64,000 bases of DNA from Gracilibacillus alcaliphilus (GTDB lineage: Bacteria > Bacillota > Bacilli > Bacillales > Amphibacillaceae): contig NZ_JAFBFA010000013.1 of NCBI RefSeq assembly GCF_016909015.1, positions 51,994-115,993 of the forward strand. Reading direction: 5' to 3'. Positions 27,248 to 36,562 of the stretch are shown here, piece by piece. The first letter of the stretch is position 1, and each line of letters opens with the position of its first letter. A model generated the notes under the pieces. That model searched no databases. It saw nothing but the letters and a program-made list of their open reading frames with translations, and was not told where the DNA came from. The position numbers and the translations under genes were made by a program.

Positions 27248-29011
27248 ATGAACCCATTACAGCTGCTGCAAACATATTATGGTTATGATCAATTTCGTGA
27301 TGGGCAGAAACAGATTGTCGAGAACCTGTTACATAACCAATCGACATTAGCCATTATGCCGACCGGCGGCGGAAAATCCATTTGTTATCAAATACCGGGA
27401 CTGGCGAAAAAGGGAACAGCCATTGTTATCTCTCCATTGATCTCTTTAATGAAAGATCAAGTTGACGCTCTGCTGGCCATCGGTGTTGAAGCTACCTATA
27501 TTAACAGTTCGTTGACGCCAGAAGAACAAGCAACTCGTTTGGCAGCTATTCGTCGTGGACGTTATACATTTGTCTATGTGGCACCAGAGCGATTTGACTC
27601 CCCTTCCTTTTTTCGCGTAATTAATCAAATCGACCTCTCCTTGATCGCCTTTGACGAGGCACATTGTATTTCTCAATGGGGGCACGACTTTCGGCCGAGT
27701 TATCGTACAGTAATCGAGGCTGTCCAGCAGCTAGATCATGTCCCTGTACTAGTTGGTTTAACGGCAACAGCAACTTCCGCTGTCATTGAGGATTTACAAC
27801 AGCTCTTGTCTGTCCCATCCGAATATGTCGTTAACACCGGCTTTGCCAGAAAAAACCTGACCTTTGAAATTATTAAAGGACAAGACCGGGAACACTATAT
27901 TACGGATTTCTTAAACGTTCATAAAGAGGAGACCGGGATTATTTATGCAATCACTCGTAAACAAGTGGATCAGCTTTACGACTTTTTGACGAAAAAGGGG
28001 TTTTCTGTTAGCAAGTATCATGCCGGGCTTTCAGAAGAAACACGCAAACAAGCACAAAATGACTTTATCCATGATAACACTAAAATAATGATTGCCACGA
28101 ATGCTTTTGGCATGGGGATTGATAAATCCAATGTTCGTTACGTCATCCACTACGCCCTGCCAAAGAATCTGGAAGGCTATTATCAAGAAGCTGGACGTGC
28201 TGGAAGGGATGGGGAGCCAAGTCAATGTGTGTTACTGTTCTCTGGTCAGGATATCCAGCTGCAGAAATATTTGATTGAACAATCAGACATGGAGGAAGCG
28301 AAACAGAATGAGGAATACCATAAACTTCAAGCGATGATTAATTACTGTCATACCGAACAGTGTCTGCAGCAGTATATCTTGCACTATTTTGATGATCGCG
28401 TATCAGCAACAGGACCATGCGGCCGTTGCTCTAACTGCAAGCAAGATACAGAGAAAGTAGATCGAACGAAAGAGGCACAGATGGTCTTGTCCTGTGTCAA
28501 ACGCATGGATCAACGGTTTGGTGCCAGTATTGTAGCTAAAGTGTTAAAAGGCTCCAATGACAAAAAAGTAAAACAATTCCGATTCGATTCGTTAACAACA
28601 TACGGTTTATTGAGCAGCTGGACCGAAAAACAGGTGACGTCATTCATCCAATTCTTAGTGGCAGAGAATTTCTTAAGTTCCATAGGCGGAAAATATCCGA
28701 TTCTTAAATTAAACCAACAGGCTGTATCAGTTTTAACCGGCGAACAGCAGGTATTTGTTTATGAGGCAAAAGTAAAATCAGCAGAACGACAGGACTATGA
28801 CCTCAGCCTGTTTGAACAACTGCGGAAACTTCGTAAACAGCTGGCCGACCAGCAAGGTGTCCCTCCTTATGTGGTCTTTTCTGATAAAAGCCTGCGAGAA
28901 ATGGCAGCCGTGCAGCCAGCTTCCAAGTCAGAAATGCTTCAAATTCACGGCGTCGGGGAACGGAAATTCGAACAATTTGGAGAACGCTTTTTGGCCGAAA
29001 TTAATACTTGA
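27248..29011 (+). CDS. recQ: ATP-dependent DNA helicase RecQ
   Basis: A 587-residue superfamily 2 helicase: Q-motif region YYGYDQFRDGQ, Walker A MPTGGGKS (Lys43), DEAH box at 136-139 (AFDEAHCISQWGHDFRP), motif IV-VI through QEAGRAGRDG, then the RecQ zinc site (CHTEQCLQQY and CGRCSNC), a winged-helix region and a C-terminal HRDC domain (MLQIHGVGERKFEQFGERF). It unwinds DNA in recombination repair. Full domain set, slightly shorter than E. coli RecQ. GGAGTG precedes the ATG; a terminator follows. Confidence 0.95.
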   Translation: MNPLQLLQTYYGYDQFRDGQKQIVENLLHNQSTLAIMPTGGGKSICYQIPGLAKKGTAIVISPLISLMKDQVDALLAIGVEATYINSSLTPEEQATRLAAIRRGRYTFVYVAPERFDSPSFFRVINQIDLSLIAFDEAHCISQWGHDFRPSYRTVIEAVQQLDHVPVLVGLTATATSAVIEDLQQLLSVPSEYVVNTGFARKNLTFEIIKGQDREHYITDFLNVHKEETGIIYAITRKQVDQLYDFLTKKGFSVSKYHAGLSEETRKQAQNDFIHDNTKIMIATNAFGMGIDKSNVRYVIHYALPKNLEGYYQEAGRAGRDGEPSQCVLLFSGQDIQLQKYLIEQSDMEEAKQNEEYHKLQAMINYCHTEQCLQQYILHYFDDRVSATGPCGRCSNCKQDTEKVDRTKEAQMVLSCVKRMDQRFGASIVAKVLKGSNDKKVKQFRFDSLTTYGLLSSWTEKQVTSFIQFLVAENFLSSIGGKYPILKLNQQAVSVLTGEQQVFVYEAKVKSAERQDYDLSLFEQLRKLRKQLADQQGVPPYVVFSDKSLREMAAVQPASKSEMLQIHGVGERKFEQFGERFLAEINT

Positions 29012-29014
29012 AGC

Positions 29015-29048
29015 AAAAATCCGATCTTCAGCAGAAGATCGGATTTTT
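29015..29048. terminator. bidirectional terminator between recQ and ampS
   Basis: AAAAATCCGATCTTC/GAAGATCGGATTTTT with a 4-base loop, flanked by the stops of two convergent genes. Confidence 0.92.
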
Positions 29049-29055
29049 CCATATG

Positions 29056-30297
29056 TTATCCTTCAAATGAAATAGCCCATGCACCTTGGCGGAAAACAGG
29101 TTCCAGCTGACCGTCCTCTGTTTCGCCGTCAATGTCTAAATCGGCTGAACCGATCATAAAATCAACATGTATTAGGCTGTCATTGACACCGTGCTTGTCT
29201 AATGCCTCATCATCCATCTCAGAACCGCCTTCCAAATTGGTTGGATAAGCTTTTCCTAAGGCAACATGACAAGAAGCATTCTCATCAAATAAAGTGCTGT
29301 AGAAAATTAAGCCTGACTGTGAAATAGGAGAGGCATGTGGTACAAGTGCCAGCTCCCCTAATCTTACCGCACCTTCATCCGTATCTAACAAATGCTTCAA
29401 GGTTTCATAGCCTTGCTCTGCTTCAAAATCTATGACCTTCCCTTCTTTAAAGGTTAAATGAAAGCCATCAATCATGTTTCCTCCATAAACAAGTGGTTTG
29501 GTGGCCGTTACCTTTCCATCCACTTGATATTTATCTGGTACTGTAAAAACTTCCTCAGTTGGCATATTTGGATTGAAGTGATTACCGTCAGGTGTTTTGG
29601 CTCCGCCACCTTTCCAAATATGCCCCTTCGGCAAACCAAAACGGATGTTGGTACCTTCTGATTTAAACACTAACGCTTGATACGCTTTTTTGTTTAAGTA
29701 TTCACACGCCTGATTCAACGTTTGATTATGTTTTTCCCATGCGGCAATTGGATCCTCTTGATCGACCCGTACTATTCGGAAAATTTGCTCCCATAACTCT
29801 TCTACTGCTTCATCGGCTTGCTTATCTTGGAAAACCTTCTCCGCCCATACCTGACTTGGTATCGAAATAATCGACCATGGAATACGATCGTTCATAATAT
29901 ATTTGCGAAATTCCTTCATTGCTTCTCCACTAGCCTTGTTCGCTTTAGCAATTCTCGCTGGATCGACATCTTTTAATAAATCTGGGTTGGCTGAGGTAAT
30001 CGATAATAAGGCAGCCCCATCTTCAGCAAAATATAACTGTTTAGCAATTTGCCATTCTGGGATATTAGTTAAGACTTCTTCTGGAGCATGTTGAAACTTC
30101 AATAAAGTTAACTGATCATCAGACCAGTTAATATGGACATTTTTCGCCCCTAATTCCCATGCCTTACGCGCAACAATTCGCGTAAATGCTGCCCCTTCGA
30201 TTGAGGAATTAATCATTAAAGCTTGGTTTTTCTGCAGGTTCACACCTGTTTTTAAAGCAAGTGTTGCATATTTCTCCAATAATTGTTGTTGTACCAT
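29056..30297 (-). CDS. ampS: M29-family metalloaminopeptidase (AmpS/AmpT-like)
   Basis: About 413 residues of the thermophilic-aminopeptidase M29 family. Likely metal ligands are in the segments FKSEGTNIRFGLPKGHIWKG, NMPTEEVFTVPD, LGELALVPHASPIS, CHVALGKAYP and SLIHVDFMIGS. It releases N-terminal residues from peptides in the cytoplasm. The start is the ATG at 30297, six bases after AAGGAGGA; that ATG shares one base with the yfmR stop (TAATG), so translation is probably coupled. Confidence 0.92.
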   Translation of the reverse strand: MVQQQLLEKYATLALKTGVNLQKNQALMINSSIEGAAFTRIVARKAWELGAKNVHINWSDDQLTLLKFQHAPEEVLTNIPEWQIAKQLYFAEDGAALLSITSANPDLLKDVDPARIAKANKASGEAMKEFRKYIMNDRIPWSIISIPSQVWAEKVFQDKQADEAVEELWEQIFRIVRVDQEDPIAAWEKHNQTLNQACEYLNKKAYQALVFKSEGTNIRFGLPKGHIWKGGGAKTPDGNHFNPNMPTEEVFTVPDKYQVDGKVTATKPLVYGGNMIDGFHLTFKEGKVIDFEAEQGYETLKHLLDTDEGAVRLGELALVPHASPISQSGLIFYSTLFDENASCHVALGKAYPTNLEGGSEMDDEALDKHGVNDSLIHVDFMIGSADLDIDGETEDGQLEPVFRQGAWAISFEG

Positions 30298-32183
30298 TAG
30301 GACTCCTCCTTCATGTCTTCTATTAAAAGGGATAAGGTTTCCCATCTTTCCATCTTTTGTTCTAATTCGGTTTCGAGTTCGTTCTGTCTGTCATATAATG
30401 GCTGAATTTTGTCAATATCACTGCCAGCCTCTTCTATCTCACTGATTACCTGTTCTAGTTCTTGTTCCAGTGCACTGATGTCTTCTTCAATTGTTTCCCA
30501 TTCTTTTTGTTCATTGTAAGAGAGTTTCTTCTTTACCCGTTTTGGTTTTGCATGCTGTGGTTTCTCCTTTTCCTGCTTGTGCACTTCTTCACGGTATGCT
30601 GCGCGAAATTCAGAATAATTACCGTAAAAAGTTGTCAGTGTCTCCTGACCAGTAAAAGCAATTAATTGTTCTACTGTTTTGTCTAAGAAATAACGATCAT
30701 GAGATACAGTAATCACAACGCCAGGGAACTGTTCCAAATAATCTTCCAGTACGGTTAATGTCTCTGTATCCAAATCATTGGTTGGCTCGTCCAATAACAG
30801 CACATTCGGCTCCTGCATTAATACCGTCAGTAAATATAATCGCCGCCGCTCCCCGCCGGACAGCTTACGCACATAAGTCCACTGCTGTGATCGCGGAAAT
30901 AGGAAGCGCTCTAACATTTGTTCGGCAGTAATCACTTGTCCATCTGCGGTTCGGACTACGTCAGCCACTTCCCGCACCAGATCAATCACCTTAACCGATT
31001 CATTTAAAGCTGGATGGTCTTGGGTATAATAACCAATGGCTACCGTTTCTCCAATCTCTATTGTACCACTATCAGGTTCAACAAAACCAGCTATCATATG
31101 CAGTAACGTTGTCTTACCGCTTCCGTTTGCACCAACAATACCGAGACGATCACCGGGTTTGATTAAATAATCAAAATTCTCCAATAAAGTCTTACCTTGA
31201 TAAGATTTACTGACTCCCTTTATTTCGATGACTTTCTTCCCTAACCGTTTGGAGCCCACTTGAAAATCAAATGACTGTTTATTCGTATCAAAGGATTTCT
31301 CCTTCATCGATTCCACACGGTCGATTCTTGCCTTTTGTTTCGTACCTCGTGCCTTTACACCGGCTCTCAGCCAAGCAATCTCTTTCTTCAAGATATTCTT
31401 ATGCTTCTGCTCCGCTTGTAATTCCTGTTCTTCACGCAAAGCTTTTTGTTCAAGAAAGGTTTGGTAATTGCCTTGATACTGATATAGGTTGCCCTTATCC
31501 AACTCAAACATGCGGTTGGTTATACGGTTGAGAAAATAACGGTCATGTGTCACAAGTAAAATAGCCCCTTTGTAGGTCGGCAGGTACTCCTCTAACCACT
31601 CAATCGTATCATTATCCAGATGATTGGTTGGTTCATCCAGGATTAACAAGTCAGCGGGCTGAATCAATGCCTTAGCAATGGCGACTCGTTTGCGCTGCCC
31701 GCCTGAAAGATTGGCGATTTGCTGATGAAAGGCAGGCACACCTAGTTTGGTGAGAATTGTCTTGGCGACGGTCATGGCTTCCCAGGCCTCCAACTGATCC
31801 ATCCGCTCCTGTCTGTTTAACAGCTGCTTCTGCAGTGACAGATTTTCTGGATCGCTTGCCAATTCCAGTAATGTGGTTTCATACGCTCTTAAAGCGACCA
31901 TGATATCTGCGTCTCCGTAATAAATCTGTTCTAATACGGTCTCTCCCTCTGCCAAATATGGATCTTGATCCAAATATTCAATCTGATAATCATTAGGGTA
32001 ATCTATCATTCCTGTCTCTGCCTCATCTAATCCGGCAATTACTTTTAGCAGAGTCGACTTCCCTGTCCCATTCACACCAATCAATCCCACTCGATCTTGA
32101 TCTGAAATGGCAAAAGAAATGGCATGAAATAACTCTTTGTCACCATATGTCTTTGTCAAATCCTCTATTTTTATTGTTCGCAT
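30297..32183 (-). CDS. yfmR: ABC-F family ATPase, YfmR/Uup type
   Basis: A 628-residue protein with two ABC cassettes and no membrane part. Cassette 1: GVNGTGKST, LSGGQRKRVA, LILDEPTNHLD. The ABC-F linker between cassettes includes IAWLRAGVKARGTKQKARIDR, characteristic of the Uup/YfmR group. Cassette 2: GANGSGKTT, LSGGERRRLYLL, LLLDEPTNDLD. A C-terminal coiled coil (about 550-628) is typical of Uup. ABC-F proteins act at the ribosomal E site; Bacillus subtilis YfmR helps relieve stalled ribosomes. ampS is translationally coupled downstream. Confidence 0.92.
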   Translation of the reverse strand: MRTIKIEDLTKTYGDKELFHAISFAISDQDRVGLIGVNGTGKSTLLKVIAGLDEAETGMIDYPNDYQIEYLDQDPYLAEGETVLEQIYYGDADIMVALRAYETTLLELASDPENLSLQKQLLNRQERMDQLEAWEAMTVAKTILTKLGVPAFHQQIANLSGGQRKRVAIAKALIQPADLLILDEPTNHLDNDTIEWLEEYLPTYKGAILLVTHDRYFLNRITNRMFELDKGNLYQYQGNYQTFLEQKALREEQELQAEQKHKNILKKEIAWLRAGVKARGTKQKARIDRVESMKEKSFDTNKQSFDFQVGSKRLGKKVIEIKGVSKSYQGKTLLENFDYLIKPGDRLGIVGANGSGKTTLLHMIAGFVEPDSGTIEIGETVAIGYYTQDHPALNESVKVIDLVREVADVVRTADGQVITAEQMLERFLFPRSQQWTYVRKLSGGERRRLYLLTVLMQEPNVLLLDEPTNDLDTETLTVLEDYLEQFPGVVITVSHDRYFLDKTVEQLIAFTGQETLTTFYGNYSEFRAAYREEVHKQEKEKPQHAKPKRVKKKLSYNEQKEWETIEEDISALEQELEQVISEIEEAGSDIDKIQPLYDRQNELETELEQKMERWETLSLLIEDMKEES

Positions 32184-32362
32184 TACCTATCTCCCTTTCC
32201 TTCCCCAATCGAAAATCACAGCATGAAACTACCATACAGTGGGCTTTTTCATCCTCACTTTTTCAAGTATTCATTACCCCTGTCTATTATCTTGATCCTT
32301 CAAAAATGGAACGAGTAATTTTTCTATAGGTGATACCCTAAGCCATTTTCTCTATAAGTACG

Positions 32363-32769
32363 TGTTCAAAAAGTTCGATAAAAAGGACCATCATCGGTTA
32401 AGTCCGCAACATCATGTTGCAACACCGATACTAGCACATCGTGTGTGTAGGCAGGCTACTGACATGACGTCCTGTCATAACACCTGCACTAGTACGTCCT
32501 GTACGCCGAAGTTCAAGGCACACAGCCTTTGAGCAGATGGTCTTGCACGCAGAAAAAGCGACCCTCTTTTTCAAGGAGATGGTCTTGCACGCAGAAAAAG
32601 TGACTTCTTTTCCAAGAATCGGAACGTATGCTTTTCATACGTGAGTAACGAACTTGCACAGGATGTGTTGACTTTTACGTTGTCCACACGATGTGGACGA
32701 CCTTAGTATAAGTTCCCCTATTGCCAACGCAGAAATTCGCCGTGTCATCTTGATTGGACTTGTTGAACA
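32363..32769. repeat. family A repeat, copy 2 (407 bp, expanded)
   Basis: Ends TGTTCAAAAAG and CTTGTTGAACA. Same body and orientation as copy 1 but longer: it carries an extra block around 32440-32510 that includes the 26-bp module shared with B1, and a 24-bp tandem duplication (32535-32558 and 32577-32600, 42-bp period). It ends four bases before the cls stop codon. Confidence 0.82.
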
Positions 32770-32773
32770 ACCT

Positions 32774-34216
32774 CTATAAAATAGGTGAAATCAGTCTTGC
32801 AATAGCCTCTTTAAAACGGATAATCCTTGGGCGCTGCTGATACATCTCATAGGTTAACACTGTCGCATAATCCATGTCTTTCTCGAATTCATCCACCAGC
32901 ATTTCTGCCAATGTTTCATTATATAGAAAGGCATTGACTTCAAAATTCAGACTAAAGCTTCTTACATCAATATTTGCTGTGCCGACAGAAGCAATTTTGC
33001 TGTCGACGACAATCATTTTGGCATGTAAGAAACCACGTTGATAAATATATACAGTTGCACCTGATTGCAGGAGCTCACCAATATAAGAATAAGTTGCCCA
33101 ATAGACGAATGGATGATCCGGTTTGTTCGGAATCATTATTCGTACATCCACCCCTGATAAACAAGCGATCTTGACGGCATCAAGCAAACTTTCATCTGGA
33201 ATAAAATAAGGAGTTTGAATAAAAACGTAATCTTTTGCCGACATGATCATCTTTATATAACCGTGTTTAATCTGTTCCCATTCTGAATCTGGTCCGCTGG
33301 AGACAATCTGCATACCAATTTTACCAGCTGGTTTCGCAGCGTAATATCTCTCATTATATTCAATATCATTACGTGAAGCTTGATTCCAGTCTAGAATAAA
33401 TCTCGTTTGCAAGTGGTTGACTGCACTGCCGGTAATGCGCAAATGTGTATCACGCCAATAGCCGAACTTCTCCACCTCGCCCAAATATTCATCGCCAATA
33501 TTAAAACCGCCGATATAACCAATTTCACCGTCAATCACCACAATCTTTCGATGGTTTCGGTGATTAATCTTCAAATTGACTTTTGGTATTAACGGTGGGA
33601 AGAAGCCCTCGACTTCTGCACCAGCATGCCTCATTTTTCGGATCAGTTTCTTACTAAACCTTCGTGATCCTAAATCATCATATAAGAAACGAACCTCAAC
33701 CCCTTCTTGTGCCTTGCGTGCTAAAGCATCCGTCAATCGTTTGCTGAGATTATCAGATCGTACTATGTAGTACTGTAAATGAATATGATCGGTCGCTTGA
33801 TCAATATCTTTCAATAAAGAGTCAAATTTACGATTACCATCTGTAAAGATATCGACATCATTATCATAGGAAAAAATGGCGTCATTATTACGCAAATGTA
33901 AATAATATAAATCCTTGTAATCATTCAAACGTTCATCTTCCAGTACAAAGGTACCGTTCTCTATTTCACGCATTTGATGCTGTACTGCTGTTTTTACGCC
34001 CAGTTTACTTTTCGTATCCCATGTAAAGATAGGCTTATTACTAATCTTTCGTCCAAAAATAAGATATAGAATAAATCCCGCTAATGGCAGGAAAGTTAAA
34101 ACCAAAATCCATGCCCAAGAAGCCCTTGCATCCTTGCGTTCCAGAAAGACGATTGCCAAAGACAAAACGATGTTAAACACAAGAATAGCTGTAATAATCC
34201 ATTGTGTAATGGGCAT
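32774..34216 (-). CDS. cls: cardiolipin synthase
   Basis: About 480 residues: two N-terminal membrane segments (IITAILVFNIVLSLAIVFLE and WAWILVLTFLPLAGFILYLI), then two phospholipase-D HKD motifs, NHRNHRKIVVIDGEIGYIGG and FLHAKMIVVDSKIASVGTANID. It joins two phosphatidylglycerols into cardiolipin at the membrane. The start at 34216 follows AGGAGG with proper spacing; the longer frame to 34264 adds a non-hydrophobic leader and is rejected. Confidence 0.94.
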   Translation of the reverse strand: MPITQWIITAILVFNIVLSLAIVFLERKDARASWAWILVLTFLPLAGFILYLIFGRKISNKPIFTWDTKSKLGVKTAVQHQMREIENGTFVLEDERLNDYKDLYYLHLRNNDAIFSYDNDVDIFTDGNRKFDSLLKDIDQATDHIHLQYYIVRSDNLSKRLTDALARKAQEGVEVRFLYDDLGSRRFSKKLIRKMRHAGAEVEGFFPPLIPKVNLKINHRNHRKIVVIDGEIGYIGGFNIGDEYLGEVEKFGYWRDTHLRITGSAVNHLQTRFILDWNQASRNDIEYNERYYAAKPAGKIGMQIVSSGPDSEWEQIKHGYIKMIMSAKDYVFIQTPYFIPDESLLDAVKIACLSGVDVRIMIPNKPDHPFVYWATYSYIGELLQSGATVYIYQRGFLHAKMIVVDSKIASVGTANIDVRSFSLNFEVNAFLYNETLAEMLVDEFEKDMDYATVLTYEMYQQRPRIIRFKEAIARLISPIL

Positions 34217-34397
34217 CTGCACTGCCTCCTCTCTGAAGTTAATGGCTCTATGTATATGCCCCAAAAAAGACTATTCCAAACAGGTTGCTGAGGCAAGGCT
34301 GATTCCCTGTCATCTCTTGTTGCCCAACTTTGTTGAACCGTTTTGACTTCTTAACTATAGCACAAATGGTAACTAAGCTGATAGCAATTGCTTCAGC

Positions 34398-34853
34398 TTA
34401 ATTAATCTCAATCGAGCGGCCTTCTATTTGGACTTTATCACCTGTAATTTCCAGTACTCCGTGTTCGAATCTGGCCTTAATCGAACGCTTATCGATCGGG
34501 TAAGGCAGCTCTACTACTTTTTCCTTGCGCTGCTGACGTCTTTCCTTTTGATAATAATGATAGTCTTCATGATACGTTTCCTTATCTTCTTGGTGAATCA
34601 CAATAATAGTGAGTTTACTTCCCAGTATTTTAAGCTGGATTTGATCCTTAGTTATACCTGGTAAATCGACTTTCACTATCCATTTCTTATCAGTCTCTGC
34701 AATATCTATGGGGATTTGTTTTGGCAGTTTGGCCTGTTCAAAAAAACGATCGATCGTTTCCATCACATTCCGTTTTGGTTTATCATATAGTAAAGAGTCC
34801 AGCTTACGTATAAAATCCTCACCCCATTCTGGCATGCCTTTTCCTTGTACCAT
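34398..34853 (-). CDS. Hsp20/alpha-crystallin family protein
   Basis: A 151-residue protein with a short N-terminal arm and an alpha-crystallin domain: PIDIAETDKKWIVKVDLPG, the hydrophobic beta strands around QLKILGSKLTIIV, and the A-x-x-x-nGvL motif FEHGVLEIT near the end. It lacks the usual I-x-I tail except for IEIN at the very end. Such proteins hold unfolding proteins or form part of the spore coat (CotM/CotP type). GGAGGG precedes the ATG. Confidence 0.85.
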   Translation of the reverse strand: MVQGKGMPEWGEDFIRKLDSLLYDKPKRNVMETIDRFFEQAKLPKQIPIDIAETDKKWIVKVDLPGITKDQIQLKILGSKLTIIVIHQEDKETYHEDYHYYQKERRQQRKEKVVELPYPIDKRSIKARFEHGVLEITGDKVQIEGRSIEIN

Positions 34854-35175
34854 AGCTTTCCCTCCGCTATAAAGTAGTTCACTTTAGCATATGCATGGTG
34901 GTAGAAAAAGTGTGCATGCACAAATGGAACAGCAGCAGAAGACATGACATCAATCCAAAAGCATACTAGAATATAGAGAGGCTGATCTTAATGAGTTAGT
35001 GAAACTTATCAAAGGGTTAGCTTCCCCATTTAGACTCCTTTGCATTCCCCAAGCCGAAAAATATGCAGCGGAATAAAAGGAGACACAGCCAAGCACCACG
35101 ATGACCTCGTCCATACTTGTTATCAGCAAAAAGACACAGGACGTTTATGACTTAGACATATAAGGAGAATGAACA
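34854..35175. other. spacer between hsp20 and the Nudix gene
   Basis: Divergent promoter region. GTGAAACTTATCA at 34999-35011 resembles the end of family C repeats, which may mark a remnant. No gene or RNA recognised. Confidence 0.35.
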
Positions 35176-35805
35176 ATGGAGATAAATAATATCTTTCATA
35201 CACTAAAAGGAAGAACCCCTTCTTTAATGGGGTACCAATATTTTAAACGCTCCTCTATCATGATTCCTTTAGTAGATAAAGATGGCGAAACACACGTGCT
35301 TTTCGAAGTGCGCTCCATGAACTTACGCAGTCAGCCTGGTGATGTGTGTTTTCCTGGAGGTCGAATCGATCCAAGTGACAAGGATCCGCTTCACACCGCC
35401 GTTCGTGAAACTAGAGAGGAGCTTGGACTAACTGCAGACGATATATCCGATTTGATTCCACTAGATTACATCATCAATGACCTAGGCAGGATAATTTATC
35501 CCTTTGTCGGCAGGTTGAAGAGCTTAGCCAATATTGCACCTAACCCTGATGAAGTAGATTCTATCTTTACTGTACCCCTGGCTTTCTTCTTGAAAACAGA
35601 ACCAGAACGTTACAAGGTTCATATCGACATGCAGCCTGAAAAGGACTTCCCTTTTCATTTAATTGTTGGGGGTGAAGATTATCAATGGCGGCTGCGAGCG
35701 ATGGAAGAACATTTTTATCAGTATAACGGCCAAACAATTTGGGGATTAACTGCTCGAATTCTCACTCATTTTATCGAGCTAATCAAACAAAAGGAGAACC
35801 GCTAA
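35176..35805 (+). CDS. Nudix hydrolase, CoA pyrophosphatase type
   Basis: A 209-residue Nudix protein. The pattern VLFEVRSMNLRSQPGDVCFPGGRID is the CoA-pyrophosphatase version of the region before the Nudix box, and RETREELGL supplies the metal-binding Glu residues. Members split CoA into 3',5'-ADP and phosphopantetheine in the cytoplasm. AAGGAG precedes the ATG. The substrate is a family inference. Confidence 0.85.
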   Translation: MEINNIFHTLKGRTPSLMGYQYFKRSSIMIPLVDKDGETHVLFEVRSMNLRSQPGDVCFPGGRIDPSDKDPLHTAVRETREELGLTADDISDLIPLDYIINDLGRIIYPFVGRLKSLANIAPNPDEVDSIFTVPLAFFLKTEPERYKVHIDMQPEKDFPFHLIVGGEDYQWRLRAMEEHFYQYNGQTIWGLTARILTHFIELIKQKENR

Positions 35806-35946
35806 ATGTATAATACCGTATAGCGGTCTTTCCTGCCTGATTAAAAGGCACGCGATAAGTCTTACATTACGAATTATCCACTCTACATACGAATCCATCT
35901 AACATTTTGTTTCAAAAAATACAGTAATCGATAAAGGATGATGTAA

Positions 35947-36254
35947 ATGAGGAGAAAAATGCGGATTATCGTGTTAATTATTGAGGGCGGTATTTCAGGT
36001 TATATTTTCTACGCAAAAAATAAGCTAGAGAATGATGTAATAGAACATGTCATGACTGAAAAAAACATCCCAAAAGAGAACATAGTATCTAGTGAAGTCT
36101 TCCTCTAGCTAATTTACCCGGATCAAGAAACTATATGGTTAGTATAAAAATAGAAAACGATACAAATACGTATTTTTATTATAAAAATACAGATGACGAA
36201 ATAATTTTAGAATCTTATACTAATGAAAACGGAGAAGAAAATATACTAAATTAA
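35947..36254 (+). pseudogene. DUF3139-like small exported protein, broken
   Basis: From the ATG at 35947 the frame reads an N-terminal membrane anchor and FYAKNKLENDVIEHVMTEKN, then hits TAG at 36106. Reading on past the TAG gives LIYPDQETIW, and a shifted frame continues with KIENDTNTYFYYKNTDDE and ends at 36254. The order (anchor, KLE-D-V head, then a beta-rich Tyr-rich tail) fits DUF3139 proteins of Bacilli. So one nonsense codon and one frameshift have disabled it. Confidence 0.65.
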
Positions 36255-36260
36255 AAAAAT

Positions 36261-36290
36261 GTCAACTAGAAAGTTTAATTCATAGTTGAC
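36261..36290. repeat. inverted repeat GTCAACTA/TAGTTGAC
   Basis: Eight-base arms 14 bases apart. The right arm overlaps the -35 box of the S-box promoter, so it could be a repressor site or the relic terminator of the broken DUF3139 gene. Confidence 0.35.
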
Positions 36291-36314
36291 GACTAGTAAT
36301 TAATCCTTTATACT
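36286..36314 (+). promoter_or_regulatory. promoter of the S-box-metY transcript
   Basis: TTGACG (36286-36291), 17-bp spacer, TATACT (36309-36314), about 28 bases before the SAM riboswitch. Confidence 0.85.
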
Positions 36315-36341
36315 AATAACAATTCAATAAATTGTACATGC

Positions 36342-36446
36342 TCTTATTTAGAGTGGCTGAGGGAATAGGCCCTGTGAAGCCCGGCAACCGTCAACCCAGA
36401 CATGGTGCTAAATCCTACAGGTTCCAACCTGAAAGATAAGAGAGGA
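36342..36446 (+). ncRNA. SAM riboswitch (S-box, SAM-I)
   Basis: Conserved S-box sequence: TCTTATTTAGAGTGGCTGAGG, GAAGCCCGGCAACC, GACATGGTGCTAAATCCTAC and GATAAGAGAGG, where the first and last blocks pair as P1. Binding of S-adenosylmethionine favours the downstream terminator, so metY should be off when methionine/SAM is plentiful. Confidence 0.96.
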
Positions 36447-36463
36447 TATGCGTTTTATCACAC

Positions 36464-36512
36464 ACGTCCTTCTTACCTTTACTAAGGTTAGAAGAGACGT
36501 TTTTTATTTTTT
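36464..36512 (+). terminator. S-box expression-platform terminator
   Basis: ACGTCCTTCTTACCTT/AAGGTTAGAAGAGACGT stem followed by a T-rich run, between the aptamer and metY. Confidence 0.88.
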
Positions 36513-36562
36513 TAAACCAATACGCTACAAACATCTTATTATTTACAGGAGGTATGTAATTC

